This document shows positions 26,075 to 38,700 of a stretch of 64,000 nt of DNA, piece after piece. Origin of the DNA: Saxidomus purpurata. Its lineage: Eukaryota > Mollusca > Bivalvia > Venerida > Veneridae. Under the pieces are notes generated by a model. That model was given only the letters and a program-made list of their open reading frames with translations, had not been told where the DNA came from and searched no databases. Each line of letters begins with the position of its first letter. Positions within the stretch are counted from its first letter, which is position 1. A program made the position numbers and the translations under genes. The stretch covers positions 33,237,200 through 33,301,199 of the forward strand of contig JAFMSR010000010.1 in the NCBI GenBank assembly GCA_022818135.1. The letters are read 5' to 3'.

Positions 26075-26238
26075 ATAGAGCTAGGAGAAATATTATATCA
26101 CGTAGAATATCTAGCAAGAGAACAATATCAAGCAAATTCAGTTTTATCACAACTAAAACTCTAAACGGAAAAGAACTCGACCAGTATGTTGTAGGAAAAA
26201 ACATTTCCGAAATTCCAGAGCCAGTGGAGAAATTTTAA
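26075..26238 (+). CDS. candidate terminal exon of an unknown gene
   Basis: An acceptor-like 'tttaatatttttcag' is followed by an open frame of 54 codons ending in TAA at 26236-26238. The frame has no ATG. Its product is basic and Ser-rich at first ('RRISSKRTISSKF'), then 'GKELDQYVVGKNISEIPEPV'. I do not recognise it. It would need upstream exons on the plus strand, which would lie in or before the garbled homopolymer zone. It could equally be a chance open stretch. Confidence 0.25.
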
Positions 26239-26403
26239 TACTTTTTCAAGATTTGTCTCAAAACAGAAGGTTCCTAGTTATTCAACAGAAAAAATAGGGG
26301 CAAGTAAAACGTCCGTTTTGTGTTGAAATCATTGCATGCTATCTTAATTTTCGTTTTCTGCTATTTACTTTTTTGTGAAAGTTGTCCGTCGGCAATCTAA
26401 ACA

Positions 26404-26660
26404 ATTTTTACCGGAAGTCGTTCAGAGATTAAGAAATGAGTCTGAAATGATTGGCTAATTTTGGAGTGTAAAATATTGACAGTTGGTCTAAACAACTCTT
26501 GTATTTCCTTAAAAAAATATATACGCAGCAAACTTGAAGGATATCATTGACAATTTAATAAAACTGTTCCTAACTTCAACTTAAAAATTCAATGTTCATG
26601 CAGCAGTTGCAAAGCCAGCATGTCCACTTCCGGGAAATGACAACTGGAAATGTCAATATT
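26404..26660. promoter_or_regulatory. putative shared promoter region of BBS2 (minus) and KIAA2013 (plus)
   Basis: Two ETS-type sites are present: 'ccggaagt' at 26411-26418 and 'acttccgg' at 26627-26634. A CCAAT-type box ('gattggct') lies between them near 26449. BBS2 reads left and the proposed KIAA2013 start exon lies just right. On the minus strand the first ETS site is followed directly by a donor-like CCG|GTAAAA, which could end a BBS2 noncoding exon. There is no transcript evidence; the assignment is inference. Confidence 0.4.
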
Positions 26661-26718
26661 ACGAATTTTGCGTAATATAGTTAGATCAGTCATCTGCATG
26701 CCCTTGAGAACAGTAAAA

Positions 26719-29700
26719 ATGTGGTGGAAAACCAGCTTCGTCAATTCAATTAATAAGGTCAACGCATTAAGTCGGTATGGCAGTTTAATTTATAATTTTG
26801 TGAACTTGAGTAATAACCGGACATGTACAATGTGTAGAAAATTAGATGAACTGTTACAATTTAACAGGCGAACTGTAGTTGAAGTTAATTTGACAGTCAT
26901 TAAAGCATGGCAATCTAAGATCAGGAAAGCAGAAACACACCATAGAACATTTGAAAAATTTATTTAATTGATCTTTTGTGTCAATTTATGATTGGTTTGC
27001 AGGTTAGGTCACATAGTGAAATACATTTCTTCTTCTTCCACTCGCTTACATGCCCAAAAGCTGCTTTTGTGACATGTCATGGATCAGTTTTTTTTGTATG
27101 GTAAATTATTTTTATATTCAAAGAAAAGGCAATGTGGACCAGACAGTTTGATATGTAGCATAATTATATTTACATCATTTATAAACTTCAGTTGGCATTT
27201 TGATAAAAATGTAAATATGTTTTCATCATCATCACATCTAATGGCAACCAGTCATAACTGATAATTATGGCCACACATGGGGGTTTCTTGAATATTTTAA
27301 AATTTTGCTTTCAGTGCAAACTGGGTAACTGCTATTTTCGTTTGATGCACTTTGAATGTTTGCATTGTTAATATCAGGGTCCGTATATTACATACATACA
27401 GACCCTGTTAATAGTCAGTGAGTGCATTTAAATGGTATCATTCACTAGTTTGGGATGTATTTATACAATTGCAGACTTCTAGAATTAAAAAAGATTAAAT
27501 GTATTTAAGAGGCTTTCTGTACCTGCCTACCTTTTAAAAACTTTTTGTGACCCTGTTTATGGGATGCATTTTAAAAGTTTAATTAAACAGCTACTTTCTT
27601 TATCAAATGACATACCTTGTTTATCCTATTTGTGTCATGGAAAGCTGGATCCTGTTGATTTAGAAGATTCAAGAATGGATCTTGAAAGTTTAGCTTTTCA
27701 TTGAAGAAAATTCACCAAAGCAGACTTGGAGAAAAAAGGGGTACAGAGGTTTTTATCATACTTCAGATTTGTAAGTGATAATGCCTATACATTGTGTAGA
27801 TGAAAAAGATGGAAGTGTTGATGATATTCCTGATTTAAGATTGCCCTTGTGTTAGTTGCTTTTGCTGTAACGTTATATTGTATGAATGTATAACATTGTA
27901 TTTAGGCTAGTTTTCCATATTTTTGTTAGTAACAGAAATACCTGCATTAATTTTTTTCAGCATGAAGTGTTGTGTCATATTTACCTATACTTACATCAAA
28001 TTTTGTACTTTGTTGCTCTATCTTTGTACCTGTTTGTGTTCAATCTGTTGTAATTGATGAATACATACATGTGCCATTTTTGAAGCACATGTATACATTT
28101 TTATTGTGTCTCTTCAGGGCATTTCATACATTGCAGAATATATCTCCTTTCCCTAACTAGCTGTGACATACATTTTACTTACTCAGATAATCGTCTCTGT
28201 TCTTCAAAAACTTTTTACTTCAATTTAGGAATATGTCCATGACGTCAGGATGGTTTTTTCACATACCAACATTAAAATAGTCGAATACTTATACTAAAAC
28301 CTCATGTAAATATTCTTTCTGGAATTGCTGTTTTTCTTCACTTGAATTTGCTTGTATTAGTAATTGTTAAAAAAGATAATAGATTTATTATTAAAATATT
28401 ATTTCTACTAATGAATTGATAGACATGATAGAGATATTCATTTGATTGAAAATAATGTTGTAAGAAAACCTTGTGTCTCGGCTTTCTTGAATGTATTAGG
28501 TTTTCGTACAAGCTGATATAAGTGCTTAATCATTTGCTATTTAATCGGTGTTGTCGCAGAAGACTTTAACTGTCACCTGAGCTAACCGTTTTGATAAAAA
28601 ATTTCACATCCAAATTTAGATACAAAGATTTTGGAGAACATTGACGTGATGTTTGCTATGTTATTATATATTTTGCTTACAAATAAACTGCATCATTTTT
28701 TATTTGCCCTTATCAGCCCAAAATTTTAGTACTTTTGTGTTTTCAGATATAATTTAGTTATTTCCCTATTTGAAAATTTTATTCACAGTAATGCATGGGA
28801 GAAACAGCCCGGGTATCTGGATTTGCACAGCTTTTGTATTTGGTTTTAGGATATTGATTCACTAACCATGCTAACAAACATGAGAAATTAACACCAGAAA
28901 TAATGGCAAAATTCTGCAGAATCTAACTGTTAAGACTGTGAATCACAGTAATATACTGGTCAACAAATTAAAAAGTTTATAGGGGATTTGAGAATCCACT
29001 TGTATCCTTTTAGGGAAGTTTTGGCCACTGTTCACTACTACACATTTTCTTAAACACTGCATCTTCTAAAAAATTGCATCTTCTAAAACAGAGAAAAGAT
29101 TTTTAGATCTCTTGCAACAGGAAAAGATCCTTTGAATGAATAATGCAGAATGATGTGATAGGAACATCTTGCACTTCAAAATGCCTACTTATGATTTAGT
29201 GAGCTTATGTTGATATAATGTTACACATTCTGTTGCTTATAATACGATCGTTGAGCTTGTATATGCATATATGCGCACATTCGTGTCCGGACTGTAACTT
29301 TGTCATGCATTGAAGGATTTTAAAATAATTTGACACAAATGTCTAGCACATCAAGATGACGTGTCGCGTGCAAGACCCACATCCCTACCGCAAAGGTCAA
29401 GGTCACACAGTTTATAGGTAATGGAATCTTGTATATATGCATATATTTGTGTCCAGACTATAACTTTATCATGCTTTGAAGGATTTTAAAATAACTTGGC
29501 ACAAATGTCAAGCACATCAAGCGGATGTGTCGCGTGCAAGACCCAAGTCCCTACCTCAAAGGTCAAGGTCACACTTAGTGTTTAAAGTAATGGAATACTG
29601 TATGCATGGTTACTCTGTCATGCATGGAAGGATTTTAAAATTACATAGCACATTTATTGAGCACATGGAGAGGACACAGACTGTGAGGCACCTCTTTCGG

Positions 29701-32700
29701 GGGCATTCGTCACTTGTGAGGGACAGCTCTTGTTCTAATTGTGTTTCTTCCAGTTTCTTTGGTTTAATGAGACACTTGTGTCACTGTCCTGTGTCAGTCA
29801 CTTAATTTTTTATAACTTAAGTAAGGATTAAGAATCAAGTAAGTTGAATGATTTGTATTGAGCCAAGTAAAGTAGGTCCCCTGGTTCAAATCCCGGCCAG
29901 GGCATTAGAAATTTCAGAAACACTTTTCAGTGTTTCTAATCCATCTAGAGATGAACTGGTTAGAAACCCAGAGGTAGTCTCAAGTGTTTTCGTGCTATAC
30001 ATTGGGCATGTAAAAGAACCAAGGGGTCTATTCGTAAAAGAGCTAGAGTCTGGTATACAGGTTCCGTTGTATCTGCATCTGTCTCTCTTCAACCTGCACT
30101 TGTCAGGTGTCTTGGCAAGCTCACCCAGGGAGATATGTCAGTGTGGGTCTGGACTATAAAGACTGTCAAAGGGGAAAAAAGAGCTTAGTAGTAAAGGAGG
30201 CAAGAACTTAATACAGATGTATGGTGTGCTGGAAAATCCTTTTGACATAACCTTCAATGTGTCACACACATGCTCTGAAATAATCTTCTATACACGATTT
30301 CATGTATTCAAATTCATGTTAAACTTTGTTTATAAATGATAACCTTTTAACCATTTCTTTCAAAACTTTACCAAGGCATTTTGAAAGTCTAAACTGTCAG
30401 TGGGCATTACCGTTCTGTATTCGTGGAAAGGAAGATGAGGTAGACATTCATAAAAAGGATGATGATGATTTTGATGACAGAAAACGGTATAAAAAAGATA
30501 AGATAGTTTAGGAGGGTCGTTCAAGCGGGCAATGCTTTGTTATATTTTTGGTATTTCAAAAAAAATGTTGGAACAGTTTTTGTGATGATCTTTGATTGAT
30601 TTTAATGCATGATGATAAGAATATCGTTTTCCCCTTCTGAATCATGTCTTCTATCAGACAGCATATGTTTTTGATGAATTGACTGCAAAGTGAATGTCGT
30701 ACAGAAGGCTAATCTAAGCTTTATGAACTAACTGATAGTTGTAAACAAAAAAAAAAACAGATAAGATTTGTAAATTTAAAAATGGCAAAGTCAGCACAAA
30801 AATTTACATTCTGTTATTGCAGTGTTTTTATTTTATGTTATTGCATTTGCATGGTTATGAAAATGGTGTACAAGCACTTTTTAAACTTGTGAAATATATC
30901 ATTGATTTTGGATGAAAAAGTTGTTACAGATGATTTTTATCTTTCTATGAGGGCATTAAAGTGAAAGGAGTTTAAGCACAACTGAGCTGAATAGAATGTT
31001 TGTAGTTCTATTTTGGTAAATTTTTGCAATTTGTTTGTAAAATTGCCGCATTTCTTAATCTCTAAATATTGAGAACAAAACAGAACAGAACATTTTTTTT
31101 ATTTCAGACATATACATATTGTACATTGTCTTGTTCACATGACTTTAAGTTGGTACCAAAATCAGTGATAGGGGTATATCTTCTGTAGTTAAAAAAATAT
31201 ACAGAGTTATCTGGAGCTTTTGTTGAATTATGCAAATAATTTTAATGACGCATTTTTAAACTGCTCTAAAATGCCATAATTACTGATCATTACTGATCAT
31301 TTGGTTTTACAAGAAAACAGTGGGCTTAGGCATTGCATTGTTCATATACATGTAGTATAAATTTATATGAGGGATAAATTTGTTACTAAACAGACATTAA
31401 AGCATACACAGAGCATGCAAAACACAAATCATTGAATCACAACATTGAATACTTGATAATTTTTAGCTGTTAAAGAATTAAAAATAACGAGGTCACAGAA
31501 AGGATTTATTATTTATTACTTATAGCTAACTGAGCCCTTCTAAATAACAACTCTAGTTGTAAAATGTTTAACATAGGTGTGACTAGTGAGTTACTTTAAT
31601 CTTTTTAGCTACGCCAGGGTGAGCTTTTCTAATTGATGATTGTCCGTCGTCCGTCAACATTTTGATTCAAATGACATCTCCTCTGAAACCACTAGGCCAA
31701 TGTTGATAAAACTATGCAGGAATGTTCCCCACGGGGGTGGTCACTTAGTTTTGCATAGGCTTTATATAGGAAAAACTTAAAAAATCTTCTTCTCTGAAAC
31801 CACAAGGCCTAGAGCTTAGATATTTGGCATGTAGCATTGTCTAGTAGACCTCTACCAAGATTGTTCAAATTATGACCCCCAGGTCAAAATTGACCCCGCG
31901 AGGGTGGTCACTTAGTTTCGCATAGGCTTATATAGGAAAAACTTTAAAAATCTTCTTCTCTGAAACCACAAGGCCTAGACCTTAGATATTTTGCATGTAG
32001 CATTGGCTAGTGGACCTCTACTAAGATTGTTCAAATTATGACCCCCAGGTCAAAATTGACCCCTGCGCTGGTGGTCACTTAGTTTTGCATAGGCTTTATA
32101 TAGGAAAAGCTTTAAAAATCTTCTTCTCTGAAACCACAAGGCCTAGAGCTTAGATATTTGGCATGTAGCATTGTCTAGTGGACCTCTACCAAGATTGTTC
32201 AAATTATGACCCCTGGATCAAAATTGACCCCGCGGGGGGTCACTTAGTTTTGCATAGGCTTATATAGGAAAAACTTTAAAAATCTTCTTCTCTGAAACCA
32301 CAAGGCCTAGAGCTTAGATATTTGGCATGTAGCATTGGCTAGTGGACCTCTACCAAGATTGTTCAAATTATGACCCCCAGGTGAAAATTGACCCCGCGCT
32401 GGTGGTCACTTAGTTTTGCATAGGCTTTATATAGGAAAAACTTTAAAAATCTTCTTCTCTGAAACCACAAGGCCTAGAGCTTAGATATTTGGCATGTAGC
32501 ATTGGCTAGTGGACCTCTACCAAGATTGTTCAAATTATGACCCCTGGATCAAAATTGACCCAAGGGGTGTCACTTAGTTTTATATAGGCTTATATAGGAA
32601 AAACTTTAAAAATCTTCTTCTCTGAAACCACAAGGCCTAGAGCTTAGATATTTGGCATGTAGCATTGTCTAGTGGACCTCTACCAAGATTGTTCAAATTA

Positions 32701-35700
32701 TGACCCCCAGGTGAAAATTGACCCCGCGCTGGTGGTCACTTAGTTTTGCATAGGCTTTATATAGGAAAAACTTTAAAAATCTTCTTCTCTGAAACCACAA
32801 GGCCTAGAGCTTAGATATTTGGCATGTAGCATTGTCTAGTAGACCTCTACCAAGATTGTTCAAATTATGACCCCTGGGGTCAAAATTGACTGTGCCCGGG
32901 AGGGCGGGGGGTCACTTGTTTTACAAAGACGTATATAGGAAAACCTATTGTATATAACATTATCTAGTGATCTTCCACCAGGCAAGTGGACTTGTACCAA
33001 GGTGAGCGATATAGGGCCATCTTGGCCCTCTTGTTTGAAATACTAATACTACTTTTCAGCTTTCACTTTAAACTTTTTCCTCTTTCATATAGTACTAAGA
33101 ATTAAACTATTTTTCTCATAGATATACAATATTAAATGGAACAAATGATGAGCACTGCATATATTTAATTTATGCCCCTAACATTTTAATGGTTTTGTTT
33201 CTTTTCAGGTCAAGAAAGATAATTCTTGGACTATTTCTGCTTCTTGTATTCCTGTACTACATTGGTCCAAGGTTGTTTGGTTTCGGATCCAAGAAGAGTT
33301 CTCCACTAGGTAAATAAAGAAGCTGTTTTTTTTAAATTTTAATTCGGTCTTAAACTTTTGAAGTGTAAATTGTTCAACGAGAATGTCTTTCATGACAGAA
33401 GTGATATGATAGAAGATGAATGTATTTTACAATCATGGCAGTGCTGTGTAGGGGAATGGTGTTTGACTCCTGACAGAATTTGACCAGGACCTCCGCAATC
33501 CCTTCTTTTTGCACAAGTAATGGTCAGCAGTCGCCTAGAGTAAAATTAGAATCAGTAATCCGTGTTTATTGAAAATGTTATAAAAAAAACTGGAAGGACA
33601 TATATTGACCGACCATGAGGGACATTAGGATTAATGGGGTTTGGTCTGATGACACTCTCCGCCCTCTGAATACATGTATTGAGCTTTTGTAGATTTAGCT
33701 TTCTCTACTTATATAACTTATACTTATTCATTTACTCTCAATTGTGGAACAAGTTCTTTCAACTTATATTAATTGCTCTCAAGATTCACCATAGGTGGAA
33801 TCAACCTGGAAGAACAGGAGAGAGGCAAGGTGGAATTATATGTGTCTGGCCAAAGGACACTACCACTAGTCTACTAGGTGCTGGTAGGGATCGAACCCCA
33901 GACTCTACGGCCCACTACCGAGTAGTCTCCACTTACATACATGTATAACTAAACGGGTAAGATGAATACAACCCATTGATATACATCAGCGTCTACTGTT
34001 GTTGACTTTTAATTCATTTCAGTTGGTAATTCATGTCTAAACAGTAAACTGACACAATATGAGACACAGCTAGACATATTTGATGCTGTACTAAACTACT
34101 TTCCTGAACTGCCGGCCCAGAAAAACTATCCTATGTATGTTGGTAAGTAGTGTTTGAATCTTCAGTAGTAACATTTCAAGAAATATTTCAGTACAGTTAA
34201 ATTGTCTATTAATGGACAAGTACAGTTAAATTGTCTATTCCTGGACAAGTACAGTTAAATTGTCTATTAATGGACAAGTACAGTTAAATTGTCTATTAAT
34301 GGATAAGTACAGTTAAATTGTCTATTAATGGACAAGTACAGTTAAATTGTCTATTCATGGACAAGTACTGATTCAGATCATTTTTTCTTTAACCCGTCCT
34401 TGCCTAATGTTAAGTTGTTTTTTATGTTAACACATACATTTTTAAACATCTAAGCTCCGACGCAGATGACAAATACAATGTTATCTGATCATGATTTAAG
34501 TTTATAGCAGTTTTTATCACAATTCTGCAAAACATCCCTATTTAAGGAATTAGACCTGCCCAAATTGGAAGCCAGAAGATCCCATTGTAGAAGATCTAGG
34601 TCTACATGGGTGAAAGATGTGCATTTGTCAAATTAATGCATATATATTCAACCCTGCTGTCCAGAAACCAATGCTTTCATGTTTATATATCCTAGTTATT
34701 TCATATATTTATTAGGGAATGGTTACGTAGCAGCATCATTTGACAGTCAGAATGGTTTGTATATACGACTGAACAGGGCCTTATCCCAGCTTGTGCCTTT
34801 TTACCCTATTGTTGCAACGAATATTGAAAGCGCTCATAAGGATGGTAAGTTAATTTGTTTGTTTTCTGCATGAAAATGTCTTTTAAATGAGCTTTTTTCC
34901 ATCTGTTGTTATAACATTTGCAGAATGGAAAGGAGCATGATATTTTGCTTTATACATGTGCATCAGTGCACAAAAATGTTTAAAGTGTACATGTACCTTT
35001 TCTTCAATGTGAAAGACTAATTCTTCTCAACATTATACTGCCAAACAAATGAATCTGTTTGTAGGAAAATACTGTATTTAAAATTAAATCATTTAAGGAA
35101 GTACTGTTCTGCACCAAACTGCTGAGAAACTCCTATAAACCATGTCAGATAGGGATCTAGTGCTGGTTTTTCTCAGGAATGATGGTTAGGTAAACTGCAT
35201 GCCTGCCTGTGAAATATGACCGAAAAATAGTTAAAACAAGAATTGGATTAATACAACAAACTTCACAATTACTCACAATTAGTTCATAGTTTATGCATGT
35301 GTACTGGTATTGGCCAGTTTTATCTTCTGATAAATGATGAGTGTTGTACAGTGGACTATTTATTTTTCAGAGGTTGATGTTTTACAACTGAGGCAAGGTG
35401 TTGCAAATAGATTACAGATTTTCAATACGGTAAGAAATATTGATTTACATGTTTAAAGTTTCTCAGTGTCCCTAAGGTCATCAGTAGTGCTCTGGTCACT
35501 TTGAACATTCCTTTTCAAATCTTGTACTGCAAATTAAGTAATATTTGCGATGATTTGGTTTTTGCTATTTTTGCAAATTTCACAAAAGGTTCATTTTACA
35601 TAGATTTACTATTACAGAATTCCCCTTTCTTGTATTTAAAATTCACAAATAAGTCTGTCTGCCCACAAATTGTGAAAATGTTCATCATACGAAAATTACC

Positions 35701-38700
35701 TAATTTACATTTAATACCTATATACAAAATAAGAATTGGGATATTTTACATTTACTACCTATATAGAAAATAAGAATTGGGATATTTAAAAAAATTGCCA
35801 AGCTAGTTTGCGAGTGATTTCTGCCCTTTATGACGAGTGTAGATTATGATCAGCCTGCACATCCTTGTATGTTATTCAGTCAGTAAATGTTCGCTTAGCA
35901 CCCTATGAAATGTTAATGAAACTGTCTTATTATAGGAACGCAAGACAGTCAAACCTGTCTTAAGTGACCACACATGGGAAGTTATATTGTGGTCTCTTAA
36001 CACAGGTGGTATTTTTACCCAGGGTACACTATAATTGCTTGAAATCACATCAAAGGAGTTTAAAGTTGTCAGATAGGTCAGGATGCTGCTTAACTCAGGT
36101 GGTCAAAAGGGCAGGTCCCGCTGGAGTTCCAAACTTGTGTTATTGACACAAGACGATATACAAAACAGCAGACAAAGCACATGGTTCACTTTTAATATCT
36201 GAATGAAACAAAATTAGCCAGTGTCAAACTTCCTGTTATGCATCAATTACAATTGAATGAGTCTTGCTGTGCAGAAAAGGATGCTTTTTTGTGGTTATAG
36301 TCACAATAAAAAGAAAAGGAGTAAGTTTTAATATTATTGCACACTGCACAGATGTACATGCTGATACAGATGCCTACAGGGCATAGAGACCCAACTTGTT
36401 TTTTACAGTGTTGGACTCAGCCATAATAAATGCATTGTAAAACAAATTTATATTCTTTTAACTAGAGGAAGGGTTGTGTGTCAGTGGAGTCGCAGGTGTT
36501 TGCGCACAGGTCTCGGCCGTCGCTGATGATACAGGAGATACGAATCCACAATCCAACTTCCTCCGATGTCTATGTAGATTTTGACCAGGTGATGGCGTCT
36601 GGATGGAAAGACAAGCGAGATTCTACTGAAAGGTATGTGTGATAAAAGGTGGTATGGGATAGAAAATACATGGCAGTATTTTTTAGCACAGAAATGCAAG
36701 AGGCTACGGTTTCCAGTTTTGTCTCAAAGCAATCAAGGGAGTATTTAACATTTGTTATCAGTTGGTTATGTTTCCATAAAGTTGTTGGTTCTAAATTTGG
36801 AGAAGCTGATATAGAACTGTGAAGAAATAGGTAAATGATTAATTTAATGCTGAACACAATTTGATCAGTGTAAAGGCTGTGTTACAGTAGTCGGAACGTA
36901 ACAGTTGTCACACGGAGCGCACGATACACGCACGATGAACGCACGATGTACGCACGTTACACGTACGGTAAATACACGGTACACGATTCAGAACGATACA
37001 CGATATGAACGATATACGAAGCGCACGCTGCACCTTACACGTTAGACGGAATACACGTTATACGATTACTTTTGACTTTTTACAGTTTACTTAAATTTAT
37101 ATTTCCCCTGCCAAATCTATTTACTTTGATTCTCTTTATTAACAATTTGTTTTCCTTATACAGTTTAATGAGACCAAAATAATAAGACCAATTAATTACA
37201 GCTTTCGCACCTACACACTACTAAAAATACTTCGGAAAGTTACAAATGTTCATAGTTTACCTAGGTGCGAATCAAATTACAGTAAGTGTCAAATTTGAAT
37301 ATTGATCCTGAGGTGCGAGAAAATGAGCGGAAGTTAATTGCTGTCAACTGTCAACACCTATCTTTAAAACGCCACTACACGACAGACACTATCCATTTGT
37401 CTTTTTGACAGTGTTTAATGTGTTTCGAGTGGCGATTTTTTTCTAACGGTTACATGGATTATACTAAACAAGATGCAATTTAAATAAGGTACTGTACAAT
37501 TATTTTATTAATTTTTGCTGGGCTTTAACTGATTCAGCGATTCGTTATATTATGTTTATTTACCTGATAAATATTCAATAGCTTACCTTCTAAATTAGTT
37601 GATGTTCCCTTTCCTTTTATAATTCCTAATGAATTTCCTTATACCTTGTCTACTGAACTTAAAATAACGCTGTAACAACAACAGTTTAGATTTCAAGAAC
37701 ATTTATGTCCTTTCCGTCAATAAAATATGATTAAATTTCGGATTTCATACGTTAACTGTCTATCACCTGTCCCGGAAGTCATTATTGTCCGTATTGCACT
37801 GGCGAATTCAAAATTCAAAATAATACAATGTGAAGACAGCACTTTATTTCTTTTTTCGGAGATGTACACGCTAAGTAAAACAATTAACGACTGAATAAAA
37901 CATCGAATCGTATACCGTATAGGCCTATCGTGCACCGGGAATCGTGTATCGTGTATAGTATATGGTGCACGTTGCACGATGAATGATACGATATGATACA
38001 CGATATACGATTGACAAAATACACGATGAGCGCACGCACGTTATACGCACGTTACACGCACGATATACGCAAATTTTGACAACTGTTACATTCCGACTAC
38101 TGTATAAACCATTTATGAAACAGTTTAGTACTCACCTATTCATTCAGCTTTACAAAAAAGCTTAATTCATTGTTTTTCTTGGATATTTAAACGTAAGTTG
38201 AGACATTCGCTTATATGTTTTGTTCAGTTGAACTTAGTTACTTAGCCTAGTGGTAGAGTGCCGGCTTCAAGTGAGGGAGGTCGTGGGTTCGCTCGCAGGC
38301 CACGTCATACCAAAGACGTAAAAAATGGTACCAGTAGCTCCTTTGCTTGGCACTCAGCATTAAAAGGGAAACTGGCTTCTCTTCTCTCATACCCTCACTG
38401 CGATAGATACCATCAGGAATGAGGTATCAAGAGTGATTGATATAAGTTGTATAACTTGTTTCACAATCGACCTAAAATAAATTAGTATAAACTAGTTGAA
38501 CTTAGTTGATTTCCACATAATGATGATGTAAGTTTACTGCCAGTTGTTGGTTGGGGTATTTTGAATAACGATAGACCTATTTGTTTGATGTTTCAGTGGT
38601 AAAAATCACATTGGTACCATGGTATCGTACTCGGTAACATCAGGATTAGTAAAAATAGACGGCGAGGAAAATTTGTACATTGCTGTATCAGTGGCATCAA

